Assembly: GCA_016931615.1 (NCBI GenBank)
Contig: JAFGEL010000052.1
Coordinates: 19,834 to 83,833, forward strand
Origin: Desulfuromonadales bacterium
GTDB taxonomy: Bacteria > Desulfobacterota > Desulfuromonadia > Desulfuromonadales > Geopsychrobacteraceae
Direction: 5' to 3'
DNA: 64,000 bases
This document shows positions 25,491 to 33,951 of the stretch, one piece after another. A program made the position numbers and the translations under genes. The notes under the pieces are model-generated. The model saw nothing but the letters and a program-made list of their open reading frames with translations. It was not told the origin of the DNA and did no database searches. Numbering within the stretch: position 1 is the stretch's first letter; every line of letters starts with the position of its first letter.

Positions 25491-26273
25491 TTAATCTCTA
25501 AAACCGTAACGCTGAAAAATCTTCCGACCCGTTTCAGAGACAGAGAAATCCATAAACTTTGCCGCCAGTTCAGGATGCTGACTGTACTTCAACACGCTCA
25601 TCACCAGAGGCACCTTTTCCGCGGCGTCTTCAGTTAAGGGAATCAGATACATCTGATCGCGGTTTTCCGGGATAAAACCGACAGCTTTCCAGTTGACAAC
25701 CAGGTCGGCGTCTTTGTCCTTCAGCGCTTTGACCAGGCCTTTTGAATCGGTGGTCAGGTACAGAGCATTTTGCATCACGGCCTGGTAAATTCCGGCTTTC
25801 TCGAGTATTTTTTTTGTTTCGCGCCCAACAGCTCCTGACTTTTCGTTTCCGACAACAACATGAAGACTTTTGTCCACAAGCTGACTCAAATTCGCCTCAA
25901 GACCCTTGGGATTCCCCGGCTGAGAGAAAAAAGCGATCTGGTTATAACCGACTTCAACCTGGTCAAAAATCAAGCCCTGTTTCTCCAGGTTCCGGACATA
26001 ACTCTGGTCACCGGGAAAAAACAGGTCGCCGATTTTATTGACCCCGACCGAGCGCAACAGATGGCCCGAGCCGCCATAACTTATTTTTACCGTACAGTGT
26101 TCCCTCTCCTCGAACAGAGTCTTGATTTCAAGCAACGGCTTGATCATCGTCATACCGCTGTAAATCAGAATTTCCCTGCGGTCAGATCCCTGAGGATAGG
26201 GGTATTGCCGCATATCGCAACCTGAGAAGATGAAAAATGCTAAAAGAGCCGAAACCAAGCGCGCACAAAACAT
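25491..26273 (-). CDS. ModA/PstS-like solute-binding lipoprotein, sensory partner
   Basis: Solute-binding lipoprotein of about 260 aa. Seen: a hydrophobic signal ending in FIFSGC (lipobox Cys about residue 19), then a type II binding-protein fold with ILIYSGMTMIKPL, ISYGGSGHLLRSV, LFFPGDQSY, VVVGNEKSGAVG and ADLVVNWKAVG, resembling molybdate/tungstate-binding ModA. There is no permease or ATPase nearby; instead the gene is 3 nt ahead of a hybrid kinase, so it is probably a sensor accessory. The start is ambiguous: the ATG at 26273 has GGAT ahead, while a longer form would begin at 26285. The ligand is not known. Confidence 0.82.
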   Translation of the reverse strand: MFCARLVSALLAFFIFSGCDMRQYPYPQGSDRREILIYSGMTMIKPLLEIKTLFEEREHCTVKISYGGSGHLLRSVGVNKIGDLFFPGDQSYVRNLEKQGLIFDQVEVGYNQIAFFSQPGNPKGLEANLSQLVDKSLHVVVGNEKSGAVGRETKKILEKAGIYQAVMQNALYLTTDSKGLVKALKDKDADLVVNWKAVGFIPENRDQMYLIPLTEDAAEKVPLVMSVLKYSQHPELAAKFMDFSVSETGRKIFQRYGFRD

Positions 26274-26422
26274 AAATATATCCATATTAAATTTTACAAA
26301 TTATATTACAGACATTTCATGGGAAAAACAAGAAATAAACTCTGGATATAAGATCGATTCGAAACGATAAATTGCCGATGGAGGCAAGTGTGGCAAGTGA
26401 CTGCTAAGCAGGCTGAAGAGGA

Positions 26423-29119
26423 CTAAATGGCAGGCGACTTCATCTTTTCTGAAAGGTTTTTGCGTGACATCTCAAGGAGGGAGAAGAGTTGCGTCCTGGT
26501 GACCGGTTTTTCCAGCGGCAGAATAGTATCCGGAAGTTTTTTCTCGAGCAGTCCTGCACGATCACACAGGCAGATGATGACACATGAACCAGGCTCATAA
26601 CTGTTGAGAATTCTCTCGTAAAGCAGTTCCCCATTTTCCAGCCGCGCTTTGGCTTCAACGATCAGGATGTCGTAGGCGCACTCCAGCTGCCGTTCGGACG
26701 GATTCAATCTCGACCAGAACTTTTCGCCATCAGAAACCACGCTCAGGTCGGCCTCAACACTCCGCAGCATGTTCTCCAGTGCTTCGCGCACCTGAGGCTG
26801 CTCAACCTGGAGGAGAATCCGACCCCGACCCGCGAAAGAATGGTCATGCCGGTTTTGTGGCGCAACCAGTTGCAGAGGCAAAGTCACCGTAAAAGCACTC
26901 CCCTCCCCCTGCCGGCTGGAGACGTGGATGGTTCCGTTCATCATCATCACAAGCTTCTGCACGATCGCCAAACCCAGGCCGGTCCCGCCGTATTCACGAG
27001 TCTCCGAGTTATCAACCTGAACAAAAGCCTCAAAAATTTTATTCAGCGACTCCTCACTCATACCGATACCGCTATCCCTGACCTGTAAAATCAGCGTCCC
27101 GGTCTGCGGGTCTGCGGCCTCCAAAGCCACATCGACAATCACCTGACCGGCCACGGTAAACTTCACAGCATTGCTGACCAGATTCAAAAGAATCTGACGC
27201 AATCTTGCTTCGTCTCCCCTGACCGTCCAGAGTGCGTCATCAGCAATCTGCACGACTAATTCAAGACTTTTTTCCGCAGCTGTTCCGCTGAGCAGAAGAA
27301 CCACATCCTCAACTGCGGAGGCCAGGTCAAAAACATGAGATTCAAGCTCGAAAGCCCCCGATTCAAGCTTGGAAAAATCGAGAATACTGTTGACCATAGA
27401 GAGCAGATCATGACCCGAGCTTTGCACCGAGTCGACCAGAACGTGCTGTTGGGCATCCAGATCTGTCCGCAGCAGTAGTTCATTCATACCGAGCACCCCG
27501 ATCAGGGGCGTCCTTAACTCGTGGGTGATGTTTGAAAGAAACTGTGACTTGGCCAGGTTTGCCGCATCAGCCTGATGTTTCGACTGAATCAGCTCTTTTT
27601 CGACTGATTTCCGTCGCAAAATATCTTTTTCCAATTCGGCTTTCTGTAATTGCAGCTCATAGGTTTGCTCTCTAACGGTCTTTTCGAGATGCTCAGCATG
27701 ATCATGTTCACGCTCTTTACTCTCTTTTAAAGTTGAGACCATATCTTCAAAAGAGTTCATGAGCATACCGATTTCATCGACTCGTCGCGATTTCAAGTCC
27801 TGCTCAAGGTCTCCGTCACGGACACTGCGCACTGCGGTTGTCAGAGTTTTCAACGGGCGGAGAAAGGCCGTATTGAGAAATACGACAATAATAATAATCG
27901 ACCCGACAATAAAGAATATGGCCATCAGATAAAATTGATACTGCAATGAACTGAGCTTTCCAGCCAGCAGCTCACCGAGTTTAAGCGAAGGCGCCAGAAA
28001 AATCTGTTCAGGCAGGGTCGTCACCAGGTACCACCCGTTTGATACCAGGCGTTGAGACGAAACCAGGTAAGGTTCTTCGCCCAACAGAAACACCGATGTC
28101 TGTTTTTCCGTGGTCAGAATTCGCTCACCAACGTCTCTGACACTAGCGATTCTCGAATCTGCCAGTCCCCGCTCCAACAGGTCGAAGGAATTTTCAAACC
28201 GCTCAGTGGGGACATCGATCCCGAACTCAGTGAGCTTTTCCACTGGAAAAGAGATCAACTGCCCACGATCATCCAGCAGAAAAGTAAAGAACCCTTTTGA
28301 CTTAAGATCGACATCGACATCGGTCGCCGTCAGTATCTGGCGTTGGATATTCTGGATCGGCAGGTCCAACCCGGCAACCCCCATAAAGCGTCCTTCAGGA
28401 CCGAATATCGGGGTTGAGGCCGTCGTCATCAATCCGTTACCGACATCGTCGAAATAGACAGGCACCCAAATCGTTGATTTTTTTGGATTACGCTCGGGAA
28501 GAGCCAGAACATAATTGTTGGTGTCTCTCAGGTCGAGTTCTGTCAGTGGCGGGAGGGTGTAAAGAAAATCGCTGTTAGGGTAATAATGCGCCCAACCGGA
28601 AGTCATAATCAGGTGGCTGGCGACAACTGCCGGATTCTGCTCTTTGGCGTCACGCAGAACGGTCAGAAAAGGCGCCAACCGGCCAATTTCCTCAAGCACC
28701 GCTTCGGGGACCTGCTCGCTCCCCCAATAGATGGTCGCCAGGGGGGAAAAAAACCGGTTGTAAAAAATGCCGTTCTGAGGATAGCGTTGCATATTCTCAG
28801 CGGCGGGACTTCCAGACTGAGGGTGGTCTGTCGATTGAAACTTGATCTCAGCCTGTTTGGCAATGAGATAGGAATAGGCCGCGATCTTCTGAAAGGCTGC
28901 GTCGTATTTCTGAGCCCGCTCCTGAGTAATGGCATCAAGAAAATTGGCCGCCTGCTTTTTCAGTTGCTGCTCGTTTTCGCTGATGGCAAAGCTGCCGAAA
29001 TCCTGAAAGATCAGCCCGCTGATAAAAATAACCAAAGCCAGCGCAACCCCCAGAACAGAAGAAAATGCCAGAAGAATTTTGATGCCAATGTGTTTTTTTA
29101 TGAATTGGATCAGCGTCAT
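26423..29119 (-). CDS. dCache-type hybrid histidine kinase with degenerate receiver
   Basis: Membrane sensor kinase of 898 aa. Seen: TM1 (about 12-37), a large extracytoplasmic double-Cache-like domain (about 40-390) with GVAGLDLPIQ and NGWYLVTTLP, TM2 (about 395-418), HAMP (RPLKTLTTAVRSV), a coiled coil, HisKA with THELRTPLIGV (His about 533), HATPase with NLVSNAVKFT, DSGIGM and GGTGLGLAI, then a C-terminal receiver-like domain. In that domain the acceptor position reads DILIVEAKARL, with Glu where the Asp should be, so it is probably a pseudo-receiver. It lies alone, with no response regulator adjacent. Ligands of such Cache domains are often organic acids or amino acids. Confidence 0.9.
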   Translation of the reverse strand: MTLIQFIKKHIGIKILLAFSSVLGVALALVIFISGLIFQDFGSFAISENEQQLKKQAANFLDAITQERAQKYDAAFQKIAAYSYLIAKQAEIKFQSTDHPQSGSPAAENMQRYPQNGIFYNRFFSPLATIYWGSEQVPEAVLEEIGRLAPFLTVLRDAKEQNPAVVASHLIMTSGWAHYYPNSDFLYTLPPLTELDLRDTNNYVLALPERNPKKSTIWVPVYFDDVGNGLMTTASTPIFGPEGRFMGVAGLDLPIQNIQRQILTATDVDVDLKSKGFFTFLLDDRGQLISFPVEKLTEFGIDVPTERFENSFDLLERGLADSRIASVRDVGERILTTEKQTSVFLLGEEPYLVSSQRLVSNGWYLVTTLPEQIFLAPSLKLGELLAGKLSSLQYQFYLMAIFFIVGSIIIIVVFLNTAFLRPLKTLTTAVRSVRDGDLEQDLKSRRVDEIGMLMNSFEDMVSTLKESKEREHDHAEHLEKTVREQTYELQLQKAELEKDILRRKSVEKELIQSKHQADAANLAKSQFLSNITHELRTPLIGVLGMNELLLRTDLDAQQHVLVDSVQSSGHDLLSMVNSILDFSKLESGAFELESHVFDLASAVEDVVLLLSGTAAEKSLELVVQIADDALWTVRGDEARLRQILLNLVSNAVKFTVAGQVIVDVALEAADPQTGTLILQVRDSGIGMSEESLNKIFEAFVQVDNSETREYGGTGLGLAIVQKLVMMMNGTIHVSSRQGEGSAFTVTLPLQLVAPQNRHDHSFAGRGRILLQVEQPQVREALENMLRSVEADLSVVSDGEKFWSRLNPSERQLECAYDILIVEAKARLENGELLYERILNSYEPGSCVIICLCDRAGLLEKKLPDTILPLEKPVTRTQLFSLLEMSRKNLSEKMKSPAI

Positions 29120-29215
29120 TTGACCTTCAAATCAGCCTTTTTACCGGGACATGTGGGGCGTACACTGCGATATATTGAATATTTTTGTCAATTCTTTTAA
29201 TGGTTATTGTCTTTT

Positions 29216-29226
29216 TGCTATATAAT
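29216..29226 (+). promoter_or_regulatory. extended -10 candidate promoter for the 29413 aminotransferase
   Basis: TGCTATATAAT, an extended -10 in a very AT-rich stretch about 190 nt before the start codon. No good -35 is present. The leader from here to 29412 holds no ORF and no riboswitch that I can recognise. Confidence 0.35.
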
Positions 29227-29412
29227 CGAAATCGTATCTATTGTCCGGCTATCAACTTCACCCAAGTTGTGTCCGAAGATTCCATTTCCAGGGTCGTATA
29301 ATCCCCACCAGGCGCATGACACCCTTCTGATGAAATCTCTGAACATGTTAGTTCTTCAACTTGAGTAAGAGAGATAAACGGATTTGATTTTAACTCATCC
29401 AAGGAGTCAGCT

Positions 29413-30591
29413 ATGAGTATCTCATCATTCCACCCCCCGCAGAGAACCCTGATGGGCCCAGGACCCTCCGATGTCAATCCGCGCATCCTGGAAGCCATGT
29501 CACGACCCACGATCGGGCATCTTGATCCGCAGTTCGTCCAGATGATGGATGAAATGAAAGAATTGCTGCAGTATGCTTTTCAGACCAAAAACAGAATGAC
29601 TATGCCGGTTTCCGCACCTGGTTCAGCGGGGATGGAGTGCTGTTTTGTCAACCTGGTCGAGCCTGGCGACAAAGTTGTCGTCTGCCAGAATGGTGTTTTT
29701 GGCGGGCGGATGAAAGAGAATGTGACCCGAAGTGGCGGAATCGTCATCGCTGTTGACGATGAATGGGGCCAGGCCGTCGATCCGGATAAACTTGAAGAGG
29801 CGCTTAAGTCCAACCCTGATACCAAAATCGTTGCTTTCGTCCACGCCGAAACTTCGACTGGAGCACTTTCAGATGCCAAAAAACTGGCGGAAATTGCCCA
29901 CCGCTATAATTGCCTGACCATCGTCGACACTGTAACTTCTCTGGGTGGCCTTCCGGTGCTGGTCGATGAATGGGATATCGACGCCATTTACTCCGGCTCG
30001 CAGAAGTGTCTCTCCTGCACTCCCGGCTTGTCACCGGTCAGTTTCAACGCTGCCGCTGTGGAAAAAATTTCTTCGCGGAAAACTCCCGTACAGAGCTGGT
30101 TTCTCGATCTGAATCTGGTCATGGGCTATTGGGGTGAGGGCACCAAACGTGCTTATCATCACACCGCACCGATCAACGCCTTGTACGCTCTGCATGAAGC
30201 CCTGGTTATTCTTCAGGAAGAGGGTTTGCAAGCCGCCTGGGACAGACACTGGAAGAATCATCTTGCATTACGAGCCGGAATCGAAGCGATGGGCCTGAAA
30301 TTTATCGCCAAAGAAGGAGAGCGCCTGCCGCAGCTCAACACCGTCACCATTCCTGACGGGATCGACGATGCTGTCGTGCGTTCAAAACTGCTTCAGGACT
30401 ACAATCTGGAGATCGGTGCCGGACTGGGAGCTCTGGCAGGAAAAGCCTGGAGAATCGGGCTGATGGGGCATGCCAGCAATAAAACCAACGTCCTGCTCTG
30501 CCTGGGCGCATTGGACGCCATTCTCACTGAGCTGGGAGCGAATATTACCGGCGGAGTCGCAGTAAAAGCGGCAAATGCGGTTTACGCTTAA
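29413..30591 (+). CDS. class V aminotransferase (alanine-glyoxylate / serine-pyruvate type)
   Basis: PLP-dependent aminotransferase of 392 aa close in layout to alanine-glyoxylate aminotransferase (AGXT). Seen: LMGPGPSDVNPRILEA near the start, SAPGSAGMECCFVNL, HAETSTGALSDAK, VDTVTSLGG with the Asp that binds the pyridine nitrogen, and SGSQKCLSCTPGLSP with the Schiff-base Lys198. Likely reactions are glyoxylate or pyruvate amination with alanine or serine, or a part in serine synthesis as proposed for archaeal and some anaerobic homologues. AAGGAG precedes the ATG. It stands alone and ends at a strong palindrome shared with the convergent rplI operon. Confidence 0.9.
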   Translation: MSISSFHPPQRTLMGPGPSDVNPRILEAMSRPTIGHLDPQFVQMMDEMKELLQYAFQTKNRMTMPVSAPGSAGMECCFVNLVEPGDKVVVCQNGVFGGRMKENVTRSGGIVIAVDDEWGQAVDPDKLEEALKSNPDTKIVAFVHAETSTGALSDAKKLAEIAHRYNCLTIVDTVTSLGGLPVLVDEWDIDAIYSGSQKCLSCTPGLSPVSFNAAAVEKISSRKTPVQSWFLDLNLVMGYWGEGTKRAYHHTAPINALYALHEALVILQEEGLQAAWDRHWKNHLALRAGIEAMGLKFIAKEGERLPQLNTVTIPDGIDDAVVRSKLLQDYNLEIGAGLGALAGKAWRIGLMGHASNKTNVLLCLGALDAILTELGANITGGVAVKAANAVYA

Positions 30592-30604
30592 AGCTTAAAA
30601 CACC

Positions 30605-30645
30605 ACTCACCCCTGGCGGCCGCACAGCTGTCGCCAGGGGTGAGT
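30605..30645. terminator. bidirectional terminator hairpin between aminotransferase and rplI
   Basis: A perfect 14-bp inverted repeat (30605-30618 with 30632-30645), 13-nt loop, between convergent genes. The stem is very stable, but U-tracts are poor on both sides. Confidence 0.6.
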
Positions 30646-30668
30646 AATAATTCCAACCGGGAAGAGAA

Positions 30669-31127
30669 TCAGGCCTCTTCTTCGGCGTTGACGACAACCT
30701 TCAGCTCAGCGACGACACCGGCGTCCAGTTTAACCGGGACGACATGCTCACCCAGCGACTTAATCGACTCGCCCAACTGGATTTTTTTCCGGTCAATGTC
30801 GATCCCGGCATCCTGGAGCTTGCTTTCCAGATCCATGGATGTCACCGAACCGAACAGCTTACCCTCTTCGCTGGCACGCTGAGTAAATTCGCAGGTAACC
30901 TTTTCAATCCTCGCCTTGATCGCCTCGGCATCCTTGGTGACTTTTTCCAGTTTGCGGGCGAGTTGACGCTTCTGGTGTTCAAGCTCCTTGACATTGCGCT
31001 GATCGGCGATGCTGGCAAAGCCCTGTGGGATAAGGTAGTTTCGAGCGTAGCCGGCTTTAACGCTGACGACATCGCCGATAGTCCCCAGCCCATCGACATT
31101 TTCTCTTAAAATAACGTTGGTATTCAT
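30669..31127 (-). CDS. rplI: 50S ribosomal protein L9
   Basis: Large-subunit protein of 152 aa. Seen: the N-terminal domain MNTNVILRENVDGLG with VSVKAGYARNYLIPQGFA, a long central helix of charged residues (about 50-75), and the C-terminal domain with KLFGSVTSMDL and a Val/Ala-rich end finishing in an acidic tail. It is the last gene of the rpsF-rpsR-DUF2232-rplI operon, 25 nt downstream of the DUF2232 gene, with GGAGGAGA ahead of the ATG. Confidence 0.97.
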   Translation of the reverse strand: MNTNVILRENVDGLGTIGDVVSVKAGYARNYLIPQGFASIADQRNVKELEHQKRQLARKLEKVTKDAEAIKARIEKVTCEFTQRASEEGKLFGSVTSMDLESKLQDAGIDIDRKKIQLGESIKSLGEHVVPVKLDAGVVAELKVVVNAEEEA

Positions 31128-31152
31128 TTATCTCCTCCGTTTGAATCGGGTT

Positions 31153-32082
31153 TTAAATTTTCTTTTGTCGCGGCCGGCGAAAATCGATCCACAGATCAAA
31201 AACACCGACACTGGTCACAACTATTGGCAGCGGATTAAGCGCCAATAGCAGGAAATAAATCAGCCCCTTGATAACCGGGGGATAGGTCTTGCGCTGCAAG
31301 AAACTGTTTACCACCGCCATGCCCTGTAAAAAGTAGAGTGGCAGAAGCACCACGAGCAGGCTACGCCCTACCAGAACAACAGCATCAAGCGGCACAAACA
31401 GCGAAAATCCGGCTGCAATCAGTCCCCAGATCAGACCTGCGGGCAAACGCCACTGACCAAAGGGCGTCCCGGAAATCCTGTACCAGCGACCCTTTAACCT
31501 GAACAAAATCAGCAGACACAACGCCTGAACTGCCATAACGGCGGCCACATACAAACCATAAAAGCTGCCGGAGATAAAGTCCGCTAGCTTAGCGGTGACC
31601 GCTTGCATATCCTGCAATTGGGCACCGGTCAAGCCCGCATCACGGTAAACCTGCATGGCCTGATCAACTTCAGCCTGAATGACTTGATCAATCAATGTTG
31701 TCAGGCCTGTGCCAGTGGTCGCCAGGGTCACAAGAACCATCATCCCGGTCACGATAGCCGACCCGAGCGAAACATAAAGCAGGGTCCGGTCCCAGGGGAT
31801 GTTCCGGCGTAAAAACCACGGCAGCAGTAAAGAACCGATGCCGAAAACCCCGAGGTAGGCGACCAGGGTATAAGTCGTCGCCAGCTGCAACAACAGTAAA
31901 CTGGTGACCGCGACAACCACAACCGCACTGCGCAGGCCGAAGCGCATTCCCATGTAAGCTGCCGCCACAGGAGTCAGCAGGTTAAGAAAAGCGCCGGCAG
32001 GACCGACCCAGCTTATTCCAAGCAGGCACAGCAGAGTGATCCCGATACCTGCTGCAGTGAAAAGAACCGCCTGGATTTTCAT
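31153..32082 (-). CDS. DUF2232 (YybS-like) membrane protein
   Basis: Integral membrane protein of 309 aa with about eight predicted helices and no known function. Seen: a run of hydrophobic segments from residue 5, a conserved WFLRRNIPWDRTL loop, and a periplasmic-type helix of about 50 residues after residue 125. DUF2232 genes are often found between rpsR and rplI in deltaproteobacteria and near dnaB/rplI in Firmicutes (YybS), so the position is typical. The start codon overlaps no neighbour and lies 25 nt after rpsR. A link to envelope or ribosome biology has not been shown. Confidence 0.85.
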   Translation of the reverse strand: MKIQAVLFTAAGIGITLLCLLGISWVGPAGAFLNLLTPVAAAYMGMRFGLRSAVVVVAVTSLLLLQLATTYTLVAYLGVFGIGSLLLPWFLRRNIPWDRTLLYVSLGSAIVTGMMVLVTLATTGTGLTTLIDQVIQAEVDQAMQVYRDAGLTGAQLQDMQAVTAKLADFISGSFYGLYVAAVMAVQALCLLILFRLKGRWYRISGTPFGQWRLPAGLIWGLIAAGFSLFVPLDAVVLVGRSLLVVLLPLYFLQGMAVVNSFLQRKTYPPVIKGLIYFLLLALNPLPIVVTSVGVFDLWIDFRRPRQKKI

Positions 32083-32106
32083 TTTATTAATTAACGAAAT
32101 CGCTAT

Positions 32107-32376
32107 TTAAAGGGAATGCGAAGCCGTATAAGGCAACAGTGCAATCTGCCGCGCATTTTTAATCGCCTCCGCAATCTGGCGCTGATGGAGTGCGCAGGTC
32201 CCTGAAATTCTCCGCGGCACAATCTTGCCACGCTCGGTCAGGTAGTAACGAAGGTTATCAATGTCCTTGTAATCGATCTTATGATTTTTGTCCGCACAGT
32301 AGCGACAGATCTTACGCCGACCAAAGCGTCGCCGCGGTGCCGGCGATGAAGGGCGACCTGAATTTTCGTATGCCAT
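32107..32376 (-). CDS. rpsR: 30S ribosomal protein S18
   Basis: Small-subunit protein of 89 aa that pairs with S6 on the platform. Seen: the [15 protein letters not shown] segment, [22 protein letters not shown] and [12 protein letters not shown], the family core. The C-X2-C pair and the later Cys/His residues suggest the zinc-binding form of S18. A GGGAG ribosome site lies 8 nt ahead. It is the second gene of the S6-S18 operon. Confidence 0.97.
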   Translation of the reverse strand: MAYENSGRPSSPAPRRRFGRRKICRYCADKNHKIDYKDIDNLRYYLTERGKIVPRRISGTCALHQRQIAEAIKNARQIALLPYTASHSL

Positions 32377-32403
32377 GATATATTCTCCCGAATAATTGTA
32401 TAT

Positions 32404-32763
32404 TTACTCTTCTTCTTCTTCGCTGATGTCCTCAACGACGTGGGGTTCTTCTGCAACAGCTTCTGTCGCAGGAAATTCTCCCTCAAGCCGGATCGTCAGG
32501 AAGCGCAACACATTCTCATCCAAACGCAGACGGCGCTCAAACTCAGTGATGATTTGCGGATCTGCCTGAAAATAAGTCTGCACGTAGCAGCCGCGCTCGA
32601 CTTTTTTGATCGGGTACGCCAACTTCCTGACGCCCCAGTTATCCAGCTTGTGAATCTCTGCCCCCTGGTCAGTGAGCACACCCTGGAATTTCTCCACCAT
32701 CGCCGTCAGTTCGTCTCCGACGACATCAGGATGGATGATGTAGAGTGATTCATAATTTCTCAT
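32404..32763 (-). CDS. rpsF: 30S ribosomal protein S6
   Basis: Small-subunit protein of 119 aa. Seen: MRNYESLYIIHPD at the start, WGVRKLAYPIKKVERGCYV and an acidic tail ending in a run of Glu residues. The open frame extends 33 codons upstream, but the ATG at 32763 has GAGGAG 8 nt ahead and matches the family start. It opens the operon. About 28 nt before the ribosome site, a CCGAA/TTCGG hairpin (32792-32806) lies in the leader where an S6:S18 autoregulatory motif is found in many bacteria; the match is not good enough to name. Confidence 0.96.
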   Translation of the reverse strand: MRNYESLYIIHPDVVGDELTAMVEKFQGVLTDQGAEIHKLDNWGVRKLAYPIKKVERGCYVQTYFQADPQIITEFERRLRLDENVLRFLTIRLEGEFPATEAVAEEPHVVEDISEEEEE

Positions 32764-33120
32764 CAATGTTTCTCCTCTCGGATTAGCAGCCCCGAAATTT
32801 CTTCGGAGCAAGGAAGCACCTGAACTCACCATGAGAGCAGGCGAAACACAGACTTTTAGCACAAAGCCCTCACCAATTCAACAGATTTAAGATTTCTCTA
32901 TGGGATATTTTTGATCTCAACAGCCATAAAAAACCACCATGGCTGCATCCGGACTGCTCAGGAAAACGGATTTGATGACATGTCGCCAAAATCGAAATCT
33001 TCTCAAGTTTTATTCCGCATTAACTTTACACAGCGGAGTAACAGCTTGAAAACAGCTGCCGGAGCTGTTATCGGCTGGCTTCAATACCGACTTACAGCAT
33101 CCAAACTGATACAATCTTTC
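32764..33120. other. 357-nt gap between rpsF and the atp operon
   Basis: Holds the rpsF leader and promoter and the 3' end of the atp transcript. Besides the hairpin at 32792-32806 and the terminator-like stem near 33050, a 7-bp inverted repeat (CAGCCAT/ATGGCTG, 32920-32944) with an 11-nt loop is present. No open frame of note, and no clear -35/-10 pair. Confidence 0.4.
33049..33069 (-). terminator. weak terminator-like hairpin after atpG
   Basis: A 7-bp stem (33051-33057 with 33063-33069) with a 5-nt loop, ending in UUUU on the minus strand. It lies about 50 nt past the atpG stop. Confidence 0.4.
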
Positions 33121-33951
33121 CTAAACGCCTCCTGAATTGAGCAGGATAATTTCGATCTCTTCAATGATTTCTTCCTGGCGTAACAGGTTGTAGCGTCTGG
33201 CAATATTATCCAGCTTGTCATCAAGATGCTTCACCGCGCCTTCCAGGTGAAGCATCCGGTGGTGATTTTCACTCATTAAAGACACGTAAAGCACCTCGTG
33301 CAACACGGCAAAAAGATATTGTTCCGCTAAGCCGAGCATGAAAGTTTCAGGGATCAGATTTAATGCCGGCGGATGGAGAATATTTGTGTCGCCGTGCAGA
33401 CAGTCCTGAAAAGGCGGAATCAGCTGCCTTTCAAGAATTCCTTCATTGCCGTAATAAATGGCATAGACCGGAAACACACTGTTCTGCTGCTGTAAAACAG
33501 CCAACTGTTGAACGATTCTGCCGAGAACATCCGGAACTTCCTCAACAATATTGGCTCCGTCCATCAGAATGTTGACCAGATCGTTTTCGGCCACCAGCCC
33601 GTGAAGCTTTCTCCCTACGGTCATCAGCATGGTTTTATCCGCAGACTGATTTTTCAGCACCGCTTCAACATGGCGGATCAGCGTCTGATTCAGATCCCCA
33701 CAGAAACCTCGCTCGCTACCGACAATCAGGTAAAGGCTGGACAGCGCCTCCATTTCCGAGAGTGCTTCAGGATAAAAGCTCAGAAAGTCGCTTGCCACTC
33801 TTTCGAGGGTTGCAACGACATTGTGCTGAGCATCGATAAAACGGGAGAGCTTTCGGGTTTCCATGTAGGCCAGGGTTTTCATGGAATTCATGATTTCGCG
33901 AATTTCACCCAGACTGTGACGGAAGTGTTTGAGATCCTGTCGGCGGGTCAT
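33121..33951 (-). CDS. atpG: N-ATPase gamma subunit
   Basis: Central-stalk subunit of the F1 part, 276 aa. Seen: two long helices at the ends, N-terminal [29 protein letters not shown] and a C-terminal helix with [22 protein letters not shown], around a middle Rossmann-like domain with [15 protein letters not shown]. The sequence is far from ordinary bacterial gamma (short core motif ITxAM replaced), as expected for the N-ATPase family. The ATG at 33951 overlaps the atpA stop (ATGA), a normal translational coupling. It is the last gene of the atp operon. Confidence 0.88.
   Translation of the reverse strand: MTRRQDLKHFRHSLGEIREIMNSMKTLAYMETRKLSRFIDAQHNVVATLERVASDFLSFYPEALSEMEALSSLYLIVGSERGFCGDLNQTLIRHVEAVLKNQSADKTMLMTVGRKLHGLVAENDLVNILMDGANIVEEVPDVLGRIVQQLAVLQQQNSVFPVYAIYYGNEGILERQLIPPFQDCLHGDTNILHPPALNLIPETFMLGLAEQYLFAVLHEVLYVSLMSENHHRMLHLEGAVKHLDDKLDNIARRYNLLRQEEIIEEIEIILLNSGGV

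Noticed and set aside
29227-29412. riboswitch ahead of the aminotransferase
   Set aside because: A 190-nt leader is present, but I could not fold it into any known glycine, serine or SAM motif.
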